From IMG/VR virus record IMGVR_UViG_3300021961_008212, positions 1 through 46,814 of that record: a DNA stretch of 46,814 nucleotides, one strand, 5' to 3'. The first letter of the stretch is position 1. Each line of letters opens with the position of its first letter. The notes under the pieces were generated by a model that was not told the origin of the DNA, ran no database searches, and saw only the letters and a program-made list of their open reading frames with translations. The position numbers were made by a program, and so were the translations under genes. Positions 8,033-16,489 of the stretch are shown here, piece by piece. This DNA comes from a virus.

Positions 8033-8845
8033 ATGGAAAAAGTTATAGTTACAGGAACAAGAGGGTTTATAGGTTTAAATCTTATGAAAGAGTTAAACCG
8101 ATTGGGATATTTAACTCATGGTTTTGATGATTCTTACTTGTTACACGAAAATTGGGAAGAAAAATTATTATTAACACTTGATAGTCTTAATTATGATGCA
8201 GTATTTCATGTAGGGGCTTGTTCGGATACTTTAGAACAGGACGTTAATTATATGATGGTTAGAAATTATGAATCAACTAAAATTATTGCAGATTGGTGTA
8301 ACAAAAACAATAAACCGTTAATATATTCATCATCTGCAGCAAATTATGGAATCAATAATAGATATCCATCTAACTTATATGGTTGGAGTAAATATATTGC
8401 CGAGGATTATGTAAGATTAAATGGCGGAATAGCTTTAAGGTATTTTAATGTCTATGGACCGGGTGAGGAAAATAAAGGAAAAATGGCGTCCGTTGCTTAC
8501 CAGATGTTTCAAAAATTTAAAAATAATGAAAATATTAAATTGTTTCCATTAAAACCAAAGAGAGATTTTGTATATGTTAAAGATGTAATCAACGCAAATT
8601 TACATGCAATAAAAAACTACAATACGTTAAGTGGTAAATTTTACGATGTTGGTTGTGGCAATGCTCGATTATTTGAGGACATACTAGACCTTATGGATAT
8701 AGAGTATGAATATCATCCCGAATCATTAATACCTAAAGGTTATCAATTTTATACTTGTAGTGATAAAAACAATTGGATGAAAGGATGGGAACCTAAATAC
8801 CAATTAGAAGATGGTATAATGGATTATTTAAATTATCTAAATTAA
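8033..8845 (+). CDS. hldD: ADP-L-glycero-D-manno-heptose 6-epimerase-like (HldD/RfaD)
   Basis: A 270-aa extended SDR enzyme from the ATG at 8033; a GTG at 8003 would add 10 poorly conserved residues. VTGTRGFIG (6-14) binds NADP. HVGACSDTLEQD (59-70), SSSAANYG, the catalytic Y116-x3-K120 (YGWSK), RYFNVYGPGEENKGKMASV and KRDFVYVKDV follow the HldD sequence almost phrase by phrase, and this separates it from ordinary sugar epimerases. It would convert ADP-D-glycero-D-manno-heptose to the L-glycero form. It starts the long plus-strand glycan cluster, ahead of three GT9/BAHT-like genes. The slightly short length (E. coli HldD is about 310 aa) reflects a compact N-terminal half. Confidence 0.85.
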   Translation: MEKVIVTGTRGFIGLNLMKELNRLGYLTHGFDDSYLLHENWEEKLLLTLDSLNYDAVFHVGACSDTLEQDVNYMMVRNYESTKIIADWCNKNNKPLIYSSSAANYGINNRYPSNLYGWSKYIAEDYVRLNGGIALRYFNVYGPGEENKGKMASVAYQMFQKFKNNENIKLFPLKPKRDFVYVKDVINANLHAIKNYNTLSGKFYDVGCGNARLFEDILDLMDIEYEYHPESLIPKGYQFYTCSDKNNWMKGWEPKYQLEDGIMDYLNYLN

Positions 8846-8893
8846 CTATTGATGATATAAAAACTATCAAGTATTTTTATATTTTAAAAAATA

Positions 8894-9898
8894 ATGAGAA
8901 AATATTACTACACAGAAAATCAACATATTTGGGATGTGGACCCTATCACAGTTGGTGATGCTGTCTATTATGACCTATCAGAAGTGAGGGCTATTGGTGA
9001 TTGTATATGCTCAACACCAACCTTAAGAAAACTGGCTGAAGAATACGAACAAAAAATTAATGTAATATCTAAGTTTCCTGAAATTTTTAGAAACAATCCC
9101 TGGGTTGATAAAAACTACCCATCTAATGGTATCAATATGTCTTATTTGAAAGATAATTTTGTGGTACATAATTCATTTTATAACATTGGTAAACAAAGTG
9201 ACAAGGGTGTTCAGGACAAACACAATCATATTGATATTAGACAATTCCATGCGATTAAATTAGGATTTCAATTAGAACCCCATGAACTTGGTTGTGAATA
9301 TTACCCTGACGAATTTAAACCTATTGAAGGTCTTCCTGAAAAATATGTACTGATACATCCTGTTGCTAACTGGGACTCTCGTACTTGGTCAGCCGAAAAT
9401 TGGATGAGACTAACAAAAGAATTAAACGATAGGGGTATTGCGGTTGTCTCAATAGGTAAGGACTCAAGTGAGGTTGGTTTTTGGAACATTGATAAACCTG
9501 TATTGAATTTTGAAATTCCATTAGGCTTGAATCTTATGAATAAAACCGACATATCCCAAGCGTGGCATGTAATTGAGAAATCCGAATGTTTTGTAACTAT
9601 GGACTCAGGATTATTACACTTAGCAGGAACAACCGATGCCAATATAATTCAATTGGGGTCATCAATAAAACCATATTTTAGAGCACCATACAGACATAAC
9701 TCACAAGAATACAAATACCAACACGTTATGGGTGGTTGCGATATATTCTGTGGTTCAAAAATGAAGTATGGAATTGAAGAGTGGGGGTCAATTCAGGGAG
9801 TACCACCTTTGATTAGATGTTTAGAAAATAAACCAACATATGAATGTCACCCATCAGTTGATAAAGTACTAAATGCTGTTTTAAAAATTTATGGATAA
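8894..9898 (+). CDS. GT9-like glycosyltransferase with C-terminal four-Cys site
   Basis: A 334-aa GT-B protein of the heptosyltransferase (GT9) type. VLIHPVANWDSRTWSAENW near the centre and CFVTMDSGLLHLAGTT in the second Rossmann domain match the nucleotide-heptose binding landmarks. The C-terminus holds C282-x3-C286-x22-C309-x8-C318. This resembles the metal-binding Cys cluster of BAHT enzymes but with different spacing, and ordinary LPS heptosyltransferases lack it. It lies just downstream of hldD and overlaps the following BAHT gene by 8 nt, so shared ADP-heptose use is plausible. Acceptor and sugar are unproven. Confidence 0.75.
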   Translation: MRKYYYTENQHIWDVDPITVGDAVYYDLSEVRAIGDCICSTPTLRKLAEEYEQKINVISKFPEIFRNNPWVDKNYPSNGINMSYLKDNFVVHNSFYNIGKQSDKGVQDKHNHIDIRQFHAIKLGFQLEPHELGCEYYPDEFKPIEGLPEKYVLIHPVANWDSRTWSAENWMRLTKELNDRGIAVVSIGKDSSEVGFWNIDKPVLNFEIPLGLNLMNKTDISQAWHVIEKSECFVTMDSGLLHLAGTTDANIIQLGSSIKPYFRAPYRHNSQEYKYQHVMGGCDIFCGSKMKYGIEEWGSIQGVPPLIRCLENKPTYECHPSVDKVLNAVLKIYG

Positions 9899-11087
9899 TA
9901 ATATTAAATTTAATGTTCAATTTTATAATGGAGCATTCGTTGAAATTATTGGTGAAGAAGGAAAAGAGTATGGTGATGATTATTCCTATGAGGTTATTTT
10001 TTTAGATAACGATACAAATAAACTAATACACTCAACAACATTAGGTGTAAACTATTGGACTAAACCTAATCTAAAATATTTTGCTAATTGGAAAGTAGTT
10101 ATTATGCAAAATAATGTTGGTATAGTACATGAAGAGGTAATGAATTTAAATGGTAAGGAGGTATTAATTGTAATTGAGAACAAACCTTTGGGTGATAACA
10201 TTTCATGGATTCCGTATTGTGAGGAATTTAGAAAAAAACACAATTGTAATGTAACCGTTCAAACTTTTTTTCCTGACCTATTTGAAAAATCATATCCCGA
10301 AATAAAATTTCAGAAAACATATACCACACAATTGAACGACCCACAATACTATGCTAGTTATAAAATAGCTTATGGTTTTAGTGATAGTGAAGTTAAAGAG
10401 TTTAGAACTTTTATAGACAAAACTAAAGGTAAATTAAATTATTATCCTTTTGCTAAAATACATAAATCTGATGAGACTCCAAACCATCCTGCATTACAAC
10501 CATTACAAAAAATGGCATCAGATATTTTAGGTTTAGAACATAAAGAACTTAGACCTAAATTTATCGTAGAAAATGAAGTTAGACCAATAGAAAAAAAATA
10601 TGTTTGTATTTCAGAATTTGCATCAGGTAAACTTAAAATGTGGAGTAATAAAGTTGGATGGCAGACTTTAGTTGATGAGCTAAAACTAAGAGGATTTGAA
10701 GTCGTTTCTATTTCAAAAGAAAAAAGTGATTTAAAAAATATCACTAAAAGAAATGGTAATTATTCCCTTCTAGACCGTATTTGGTATCTTAATCATTGTG
10801 AGTTCTTCATTGGTGTATCATCAGCACTTGCGTGGTTAGCTTGGGGTTGTAATAAAAAAGTTGTTATGATTTCGGGTATTACACATAAATGGAATGAATT
10901 CCAAGAGGATAATATTAGAATAATAAATGAAGATGTTTGTCACGGTTGTTGGAACTCAAATCAACATTGTGATAAATTCGCTCAATTTTTATCTGACTTT
11001 TGTCCTGAAAATAAAAGATGGGAGTGTAGTAGAAAAATTTCACCAAAAATGGTAATAAACCAATTATTAGAGAATAATTTAATATAG
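9891..11087 (+). CDS. BAHT-type (TibC/Aah-like) iron heptosyltransferase
   Basis: A 398-aa protein, close to the roughly 400-aa length of TibC. A beta-rich N-domain (FNVQFYNGAFVEIIGEE) is followed by LGDNISWIPYCEEFRKKHNC (BAHT phosphate/catalytic region), LKMWSNKVGWQTLVDELK, VVSISKEKSDL, GVSSALAWLAWGC and KVVMISG. The C-terminus has C350-x2-C353, C360, C371 and C379. The family uses four Cys to hold Fe(III) and transfers heptose from ADP-heptose to Ser or Thr of repetitive surface proteins. Homologous to the C-terminal half of the 3534-5630 fusion. Family assignment is strong; the acceptor is inferred. Confidence 0.85.
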   Translation: MDNNIKFNVQFYNGAFVEIIGEEGKEYGDDYSYEVIFLDNDTNKLIHSTTLGVNYWTKPNLKYFANWKVVIMQNNVGIVHEEVMNLNGKEVLIVIENKPLGDNISWIPYCEEFRKKHNCNVTVQTFFPDLFEKSYPEIKFQKTYTTQLNDPQYYASYKIAYGFSDSEVKEFRTFIDKTKGKLNYYPFAKIHKSDETPNHPALQPLQKMASDILGLEHKELRPKFIVENEVRPIEKKYVCISEFASGKLKMWSNKVGWQTLVDELKLRGFEVVSISKEKSDLKNITKRNGNYSLLDRIWYLNHCEFFIGVSSALAWLAWGCNKKVVMISGITHKWNEFQEDNIRIINEDVCHGCWNSNQHCDKFAQFLSDFCPENKRWECSRKISPKMVINQLLENNLI

Positions 11088-11088
11088 A

Positions 11089-11736
11089 ATGAATAATTTT
11101 AGTAAAATAAACCATCATCTATCGTTTTGTAGAGGACCAATGATTCACATATGGTCAGAAGAAATAGAATGGTATCTTTTAGAAATATATGAATCTTTTG
11201 CTGGTGATTGGTCTCTTGTACAATATACATGTATGAGACCATTTACTTGGTATAACTATTTTGCAAAACAAACTAGAAACAAATTTAGGGTAAAAATTTT
11301 AGGTATGATAAATGATGAGATTGTACCATTAGTTGACCACACATATAACGATACAAATGAAAATGTATTGTTAAGATTTACCACCGATTCATATAATGAA
11401 ACAAAAATTTGGGCTCAACAAGCGATTAAATTTATGAAAGAAAACCAGTCTAATGTTACTGTCCAATCAAGATTTGCAGATAGATTATTAATTGATTTTC
11501 CCGACAGTAATGTAATCTTTACTAAAGATGCAAATTTAAATTGGTTTGAACCGTTAGATTTTTATGCGTCATATGATATTGGTAAATTTCATATTCTAAA
11601 AACACCACTTGGTGAATGGGGTGCATCACAAGGGGTATACTCTAACCACACTACACCTTACGCGTCTAGTCAACATAAAAAAGACTGGTTAGGTCTATCT
11701 TCTGAAGAAATTTTTAATGATATAATGAACTTATGA
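11089..11736 (+). CDS. Orphan N-terminal half of a BAHT-like protein
   Basis: A 215-aa protein beginning one base after the BAHT stop. Its central part aligns with the N-terminal domain of the neighbouring BAHT enzyme. NENVLLRFTTDSYNETKIWA parallels the region before LGDNISWIP, IKFMKENQSNVTVQSRF parallels EEFRKKHNCNVTVQTFF, and DFYASYDIGKF parallels QYYASYKIAYGF. The catalytic C-terminal domain and Cys cluster are absent, and the ORF ends without a visible downstream remnant, so this looks like a stand-alone derivative rather than a frameshift. It could be an accessory or regulatory subunit. Its ATGA overlap couples it to the carbamoyltransferase gene. Confidence 0.6.
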   Translation: MNNFSKINHHLSFCRGPMIHIWSEEIEWYLLEIYESFAGDWSLVQYTCMRPFTWYNYFAKQTRNKFRVKILGMINDEIVPLVDHTYNDTNENVLLRFTTDSYNETKIWAQQAIKFMKENQSNVTVQSRFADRLLIDFPDSNVIFTKDANLNWFEPLDFYASYDIGKFHILKTPLGEWGASQGVYSNHTTPYASSQHKKDWLGLSSEEIFNDIMNL

Positions 11737-13319
11737 GTACTATAATAGGAATACATTTTGGAGGTCATGACTCTTCAGTTGCCTTAGTTAAAGATGGTAA
11801 AGTTTTGTTTGCCATGGAAGAAGAAAAATTTACAGGAATAAAGGCAATTTGGACAACATGGCAAAAACCACAAAAAGGATTAGAATTTATAAAGAATAAA
11901 TTTAATATTGATTTTGATACTGCCGACCACATTGTGTTTGCAAATCCAAGACATTTTATAATGGAAGAAGAGATGGCTGTAAATCAAAAAGAAAAAACCT
12001 CAAGTTATTCTCATCATAAATGTCACGCTTTAGGTGCATATTTTACTTCAGGATTTGAAGGTAAAACAATAGCTTTAAGTCATGATGGGCAAGGTAACAG
12101 AAGTCGTGGTAAAATTTATTTATGTGATAATGGCGAGTATGAAGAAGTACACTCAACTTTAATACCTCAAACCGCGTCGCTAGCTGGTTTATGGGGTAGA
12201 TTCACAATGTTGTTTGGATGGACAATGTTAAAAGATGAGGGTAAAGTTGTTGGGTTAGCACCTCACGGTAAATTCAATGAAAGAGTTTATAAACACCTAA
12301 AAAATTCTTTTAAATATAATGGTGATTTGTCATTTGGACCTTCTAACTTTGAAGCATTATTTGATTATATATTTAACCATATGATGTGGACTGAAAACTT
12401 TTTCAAATCATATGAAAATAGATGTGATACAGCTTATACACTGCAAGTATTCACCGAAGAAATGATGGGATTATTATTGAAAGATATTCATAAAAAATAC
12501 CCCGAATATAGAAACATAACATTTTCGGGTGGATTATTTGCTAATGTAAAACTAAACCAATTTATTAATGAGTTAGGGTATTTTGATAACATATACATCC
12601 ACCCATCAATGGGTGATGGTGGGTTAGCTTTAGGAGCTGCACTATGTAAGGCAAACGAACTTGGAGAAGTTGAAAAACCATTAAGGTTAGATAATGTCTT
12701 TTTTGGTAATTCATACACTTCCACAGATTGGTTATATCAAATGGCAAAATATAATCATAAATTAAAGTATGAACCCATGACTTATGAGAGAGTTGCGGAA
12801 CTAATACATGGAGGTAATGTTGTTGGTGTTTTTATGGGTGCAACTGAGTATGGGCCAAGAGCACTAGGTAATCGCTCTATTGTTGTTAGACCGACAGACC
12901 CTGATACTCATAAAAAATTAAATGAAAAATTAAGGAGAACTGAGATTATGCCATTTGCACCTGCGGTTTTATCTGAAAGGTTAAATGAAGTATTTTATGC
13001 TGATAAGTCTCTTTACAGTGCAGAATTTATGACATTATGTTATAATACAAGAGAAGAATGGTTAGATAAAATTCCTGCTGTAGTACACAAAGAAGATGGT
13101 ACTGCTAGACCACAAAATGTTATAAAAGAAAAAAATCCAACATTTCACCGTATAATTGAAGAATATTCTAAATTATCGGGTGTTCCGGTAGTATTAAATA
13201 CATCATTCAATGCACATGGAGAACCAATTAATAACTATATACATCAAGTACTCAAACATCTATTAGACGATTCTGTTGATTATATAGTTACAGAAGATTA
13301 TATTATTAATAAGATTTAA
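11733..13319 (+). CDS. NodU/CmcH/TobZ-family carbamoyltransferase
   Basis: A 528-aa enzyme transferring carbamoyl from carbamoyl phosphate (ATP-dependent, via carbamoyl-adenylate) to a hydroxyl. IGIHFGGHDSSVALVKDGK starts the ASKHA-like N-domain. HHKCHALGAYF (94-104) has the metal-binding His residues. LSHDGQGNR, FSGGLFANVKLNQ and MGDGGLALGAA are conserved family blocks, and the C-domain has EYGPRALGNRSI and MPFAPAVL. It is near full length for the family (about 530-570 aa). In a glycan operon, O-carbamoylation of a sugar, as in Nod factors, is the likely role. Confidence 0.9.
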   Translation: MSTIIGIHFGGHDSSVALVKDGKVLFAMEEEKFTGIKAIWTTWQKPQKGLEFIKNKFNIDFDTADHIVFANPRHFIMEEEMAVNQKEKTSSYSHHKCHALGAYFTSGFEGKTIALSHDGQGNRSRGKIYLCDNGEYEEVHSTLIPQTASLAGLWGRFTMLFGWTMLKDEGKVVGLAPHGKFNERVYKHLKNSFKYNGDLSFGPSNFEALFDYIFNHMMWTENFFKSYENRCDTAYTLQVFTEEMMGLLLKDIHKKYPEYRNITFSGGLFANVKLNQFINELGYFDNIYIHPSMGDGGLALGAALCKANELGEVEKPLRLDNVFFGNSYTSTDWLYQMAKYNHKLKYEPMTYERVAELIHGGNVVGVFMGATEYGPRALGNRSIVVRPTDPDTHKKLNEKLRRTEIMPFAPAVLSERLNEVFYADKSLYSAEFMTLCYNTREEWLDKIPAVVHKEDGTARPQNVIKEKNPTFHRIIEEYSKLSGVPVVLNTSFNAHGEPINNYIHQVLKHLLDDSVDYIVTEDYIINKI

Positions 13320-13320
13320 T

Positions 13321-15258
13321 ATGAAAAAAATATTAGTAATAACACCACACTTATCAACAGGAGGATTACCTCAAGTAAGTGCAAATAAAATTGAATTACT
13401 AAAAGACACTTATGATATTATTTGTGTTGAATATTCTGACATTGCTCCAATTTTTAGAGTTCAAAAAGATAGAATTATTGAATCTATAGGTAATGATAAA
13501 CTTAGAATTTTAGGTAACGATAAGTTTGAACTAATTAGAATCATTGAAGAGTTTCAACCTGATGTTGTATCTATGGAGGAAATTCCTGAGTTTTTTATGG
13601 ATGAACATATAACATCTATTATATATAAAAAAGATAGGACTTATAAGATATTTGAAACTACTCATGATTCTTCATTTCCGGTCCATCTAAAAAGATGGTT
13701 TCCTGATAAGTTTATATTCGTTTCTGCATTCAACGCATTTAGATATTCAATGTATGATATCCCTTATGATATTGTAGAATACCCTGTTGATGTTAAAATA
13801 AAAAGAGCCGAAGAAATGAAACGCAAATTAGGTCTTGAATCAGATTGGAAACACGTTGTAAATGTTGGTCTTTTTACACCAAGAAAAAATCAAAAATATC
13901 TTTTTGAAATTGCTGAAAGATTAAAAGATTATAAAATAAAATTTCATTTCTTAGGTAACCAAGCGGGAAATTTCCAAGACTATTGGCAACCACTTATGGA
14001 TAATAAACCTGAAAACTGTGTTATATGGGGAGAAAGGAATGATGTATATGACTTCTTAGAGGCTAGTGATTTATTTTTCTTCGCGTCAAAAGGAGATAGA
14101 AATAATAAAGAATTAAACCCAATTGCTATAAAGGAAGCGTTAGAATATCAAATGCCAATGATGATGTTTGATTTAGATGTTTACTGTGGAAAATATAGTG
14201 ATTACGAGAATATCACATTCTTGACTGGCGATATAAATGTAGACTCAACAAACTTAATAAAAATATTTAATATGGAAGAAAAATCAAATAATATCGATGT
14301 ATGGTTCGAACATGCGGATAATAAAATTCTAATCCAATATTCAGGTTCAGAACCTATTGATTGGAAAATATCATTCAAAGATATATCATCGGGTAGTCCT
14401 ATGTATTGGATGCCGTTTAAGTTGGATGAACCAATGACTTGGTTTATTGTACCAATACCTACATTTGTCATGTATTTTCATCGTAATCCACGATTTAGAG
14501 GATTCCAAATAGAATTCTATGACAACCAAAATAACTTTATGTTCAAAAAAGACCTAATAGTTAATGACATTTTACATGATTACCCAAAATTCAACTATGA
14601 CCCATTTGATTGTAGTTATCGTAATTATAATGAATTCTTTGTAGATGATATCTATAGAGATTTTGCATTAACAGATATGGATGTTGTGTTAGATATTGGT
14701 GCAAATATTGGTTTATTTTCTAAATACATGTATTGGAAAAGAGCAAATAAATGTATATTAGTGGAGGCTAACCCATTTGTTGGTCATCAAATTGATATGA
14801 TGTTGGATGATGATTTGGAACGTTCTAAAGTTTATTTAGCACCATTATATAGTGAAAAAACAAAAGTAAACTTTAGGTATTCCACAGCAAACTCAACAAT
14901 TGGTTCAACATATGCAAGTACGGATACTCCTGAATACGATTCATTAACTAATGAAATTGAATTAGAAACAATAACAATAAAAGAAATTTTTGAAGAAAAT
15001 AATTTAGATAGACTTTCTTTATTAAAGTGTGATATTGAAGGTGGTGAGTATGATTTGATACCAAATATTCCTGATGAGTACATGAGTAGAATTGATAAAT
15101 TTATGATTGAATTTCACATGAATGAAAATAATGAAATAAAACCAATTTTAGACAAGTTAACTTCAAACGGTTTTAATTATCAGATTTACCAAACTACAAT
15201 GTACAGTGCGGAACTAAAAGATGAAACAATAAAACATGGTATAATACTAACTAAATAA
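13321..15258 (+). CDS. GT4-like glycosyltransferase fused to FkbM methyltransferase
   Basis: A 645-aa three-part protein. Residues about 1-300 resemble a GT4-like transferase (KKILVITPHLSTGGLPQVSANK, NVGLFTPRKNQKYLFEIAERL, ELNPIAIKEALEY with the donor-binding Glu). Residues about 325-420 form a beta-rich linker (FRGFQIEFYDNQNN). Residues about 440-645 are an FkbM methyltransferase: VVLDIGANIGLFSKYM binds SAM, CILVEANPF carries the ribose-binding acid, and LLKCDIEGGEYDLI is the FkbM signature. It would add a sugar and O-methylate the same or a neighbouring residue. One-base gap from the carbamoyltransferase gene. Confidence 0.82.
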   Translation: MKKILVITPHLSTGGLPQVSANKIELLKDTYDIICVEYSDIAPIFRVQKDRIIESIGNDKLRILGNDKFELIRIIEEFQPDVVSMEEIPEFFMDEHITSIIYKKDRTYKIFETTHDSSFPVHLKRWFPDKFIFVSAFNAFRYSMYDIPYDIVEYPVDVKIKRAEEMKRKLGLESDWKHVVNVGLFTPRKNQKYLFEIAERLKDYKIKFHFLGNQAGNFQDYWQPLMDNKPENCVIWGERNDVYDFLEASDLFFFASKGDRNNKELNPIAIKEALEYQMPMMMFDLDVYCGKYSDYENITFLTGDINVDSTNLIKIFNMEEKSNNIDVWFEHADNKILIQYSGSEPIDWKISFKDISSGSPMYWMPFKLDEPMTWFIVPIPTFVMYFHRNPRFRGFQIEFYDNQNNFMFKKDLIVNDILHDYPKFNYDPFDCSYRNYNEFFVDDIYRDFALTDMDVVLDIGANIGLFSKYMYWKRANKCILVEANPFVGHQIDMMLDDDLERSKVYLAPLYSEKTKVNFRYSTANSTIGSTYASTDTPEYDSLTNEIELETITIKEIFEENNLDRLSLLKCDIEGGEYDLIPNIPDEYMSRIDKFMIEFHMNENNEIKPILDKLTSNGFNYQIYQTTMYSAELKDETIKHGIILTK

Positions 15259-15902
15259 TGTCACAAGGTGTTTACACTATAACAGATGATTTTGAAAAGA
15301 AACTAGGGGAATACACAGGTGCTCCCTATGTTGTTACTTTAGATAATATGAGTAATGCATTATTTTTAGCACTTTACTATGAAAAAAATGTAAAAAAATC
15401 GATTAGTGGTAATACAATAACAATACCATCAAGAACATATCCAAGTGTTCCTTGTGAGATTATACATGCAGGTCTAAAGGTTGATTTTAGTCCTGTAGAA
15501 GGTAGAACAATAAAAGGTGCATACCAACTAATTGGCTCAAACGTTTGGGACTCAGCATTAAGGTTTACTTCTGATATGTATATCACTAATACTCATATGT
15601 GTATTTCATTTACTGGCCCATATAAACACTTTAAACTATCTAAAGGTGGTGCAATACTAACAGATTCATTAGACGCTTACCACTGGTTCAAAAGAGCTCG
15701 ATATAGTGGTAGAAGAGAGTGTTCATACCATGATGATTATTTTGATATGTTAGGATGGAATTTTTATATGATGCCCGAACTAGCAGCAAGAGGTTTATTA
15801 TTAATGAATCAATTCTATAATTTAGACGGCACTAAAAAACAAAATGAGGATTTAGAATTACCGTATCCTGATTTATCAAAATATGAAATATATAAACAAT
15901 GA
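15258..15902 (+). CDS. Short DegT-like aminotransferase homologue (214 aa)
   Basis: Resembles the large PLP domain of DegT/DnrJ enzymes. A start like FEKKLGEYTGAPYVVTLDN, IPSRTYPSVPCEIIHAG, WDSALRF (D98 at the cofactor Asp position) and SFTGPYKHFKLSKGGAI with K123 at the Schiff-base position are present. The protein is about 150 residues shorter than the full enzyme at 5632 and lacks the usual C-terminal domain. It may use a partner subunit, be a minimal enzyme, or act without catalysis. TAATG overlap with the upstream gene and ATGA overlap with the downstream acetyltransferase show it is maintained in the operon. Confidence 0.65.
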   Translation: MSQGVYTITDDFEKKLGEYTGAPYVVTLDNMSNALFLALYYEKNVKKSISGNTITIPSRTYPSVPCEIIHAGLKVDFSPVEGRTIKGAYQLIGSNVWDSALRFTSDMYITNTHMCISFTGPYKHFKLSKGGAILTDSLDAYHWFKRARYSGRRECSYHDDYFDMLGWNFYMMPELAARGLLLMNQFYNLDGTKKQNEDLELPYPDLSKYEIYKQ

Positions 15903-16489
15903 TACCATCAATTTTTGGATATGGAGGCCACGCAAAAGAAGTTTCATATCAAACAGGTATTGAAACTTTTTTCATTGATGACTTATATTATGATTCATCA
16001 ATGGAACCTAACATATTACCTTTTTCAGAATTTGACCATAAAAGATATGAAATACTAATTGGCGTTTCAAATCCATTAGATAGAAAAAAAATAGTATCTA
16101 AATTTCCCTTAGATACCAAATACATTACCTATATACACCCAAGTGCGAATATTTTAGATAAACGAATACGAATTGGTGTAGGTTCATTCATTGGTATGTC
16201 ATCTATAATAACAACTAATGTAATATTAGGTAAACACTCAATATTAAATAGAGGTAATCAAATAGGACATGATTGTCGTATAGGTAACTATTTTAGTATG
16301 ATGCCAGGGTCAATTGTGTCAGGTAATGTAACAATTGGTGATAATGTATATATGGGAACTAATTCAGTTATAATTGAGAAGTGTAATGTAACTTCAAATG
16401 TAACTATTGGTGCTTTAGGATGTGTCGTAAATGATATTGATGAATCAGGAACTTATGTAGGTGTACCAGTAAAAAAATTAATCAAATGA
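15899..16489 (+). CDS. PglD/NeuD-like sugar O/N-acetyltransferase
   Basis: A 196-aa protein with a short N-terminal Rossmann-like domain (IPSIFGYGGHAKEV, the GxGGHAKEV motif of NeuD/PglD) and a C-terminal left-handed beta-helix (IGVGSFIGM, LGKHSILNRGNQIGHDCRIG, IGDNVYMGTNSVI). The His in IGHDC matches the catalytic base of the family. It would acetylate an amino-sugar nucleotide or sialic-acid-like sugar with acetyl-CoA. It directly follows the short aminotransferase homologue, the usual pairing for making an acetamido sugar. ATGA overlaps on both sides. Confidence 0.85.
   Translation: MIPSIFGYGGHAKEVSYQTGIETFFIDDLYYDSSMEPNILPFSEFDHKRYEILIGVSNPLDRKKIVSKFPLDTKYITYIHPSANILDKRIRIGVGSFIGMSSIITTNVILGKHSILNRGNQIGHDCRIGNYFSMMPGSIVSGNVTIGDNVYMGTNSVIIEKCNVTSNVTIGALGCVVNDIDESGTYVGVPVKKLIK

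Noticed and set aside
8850-8880. Possible terminator hairpin (TTGAT ... ATCAA) after the hldD-like gene
   Set aside because: Five-pair stem with a 12-nt loop in AT-rich DNA; consistent with chance.
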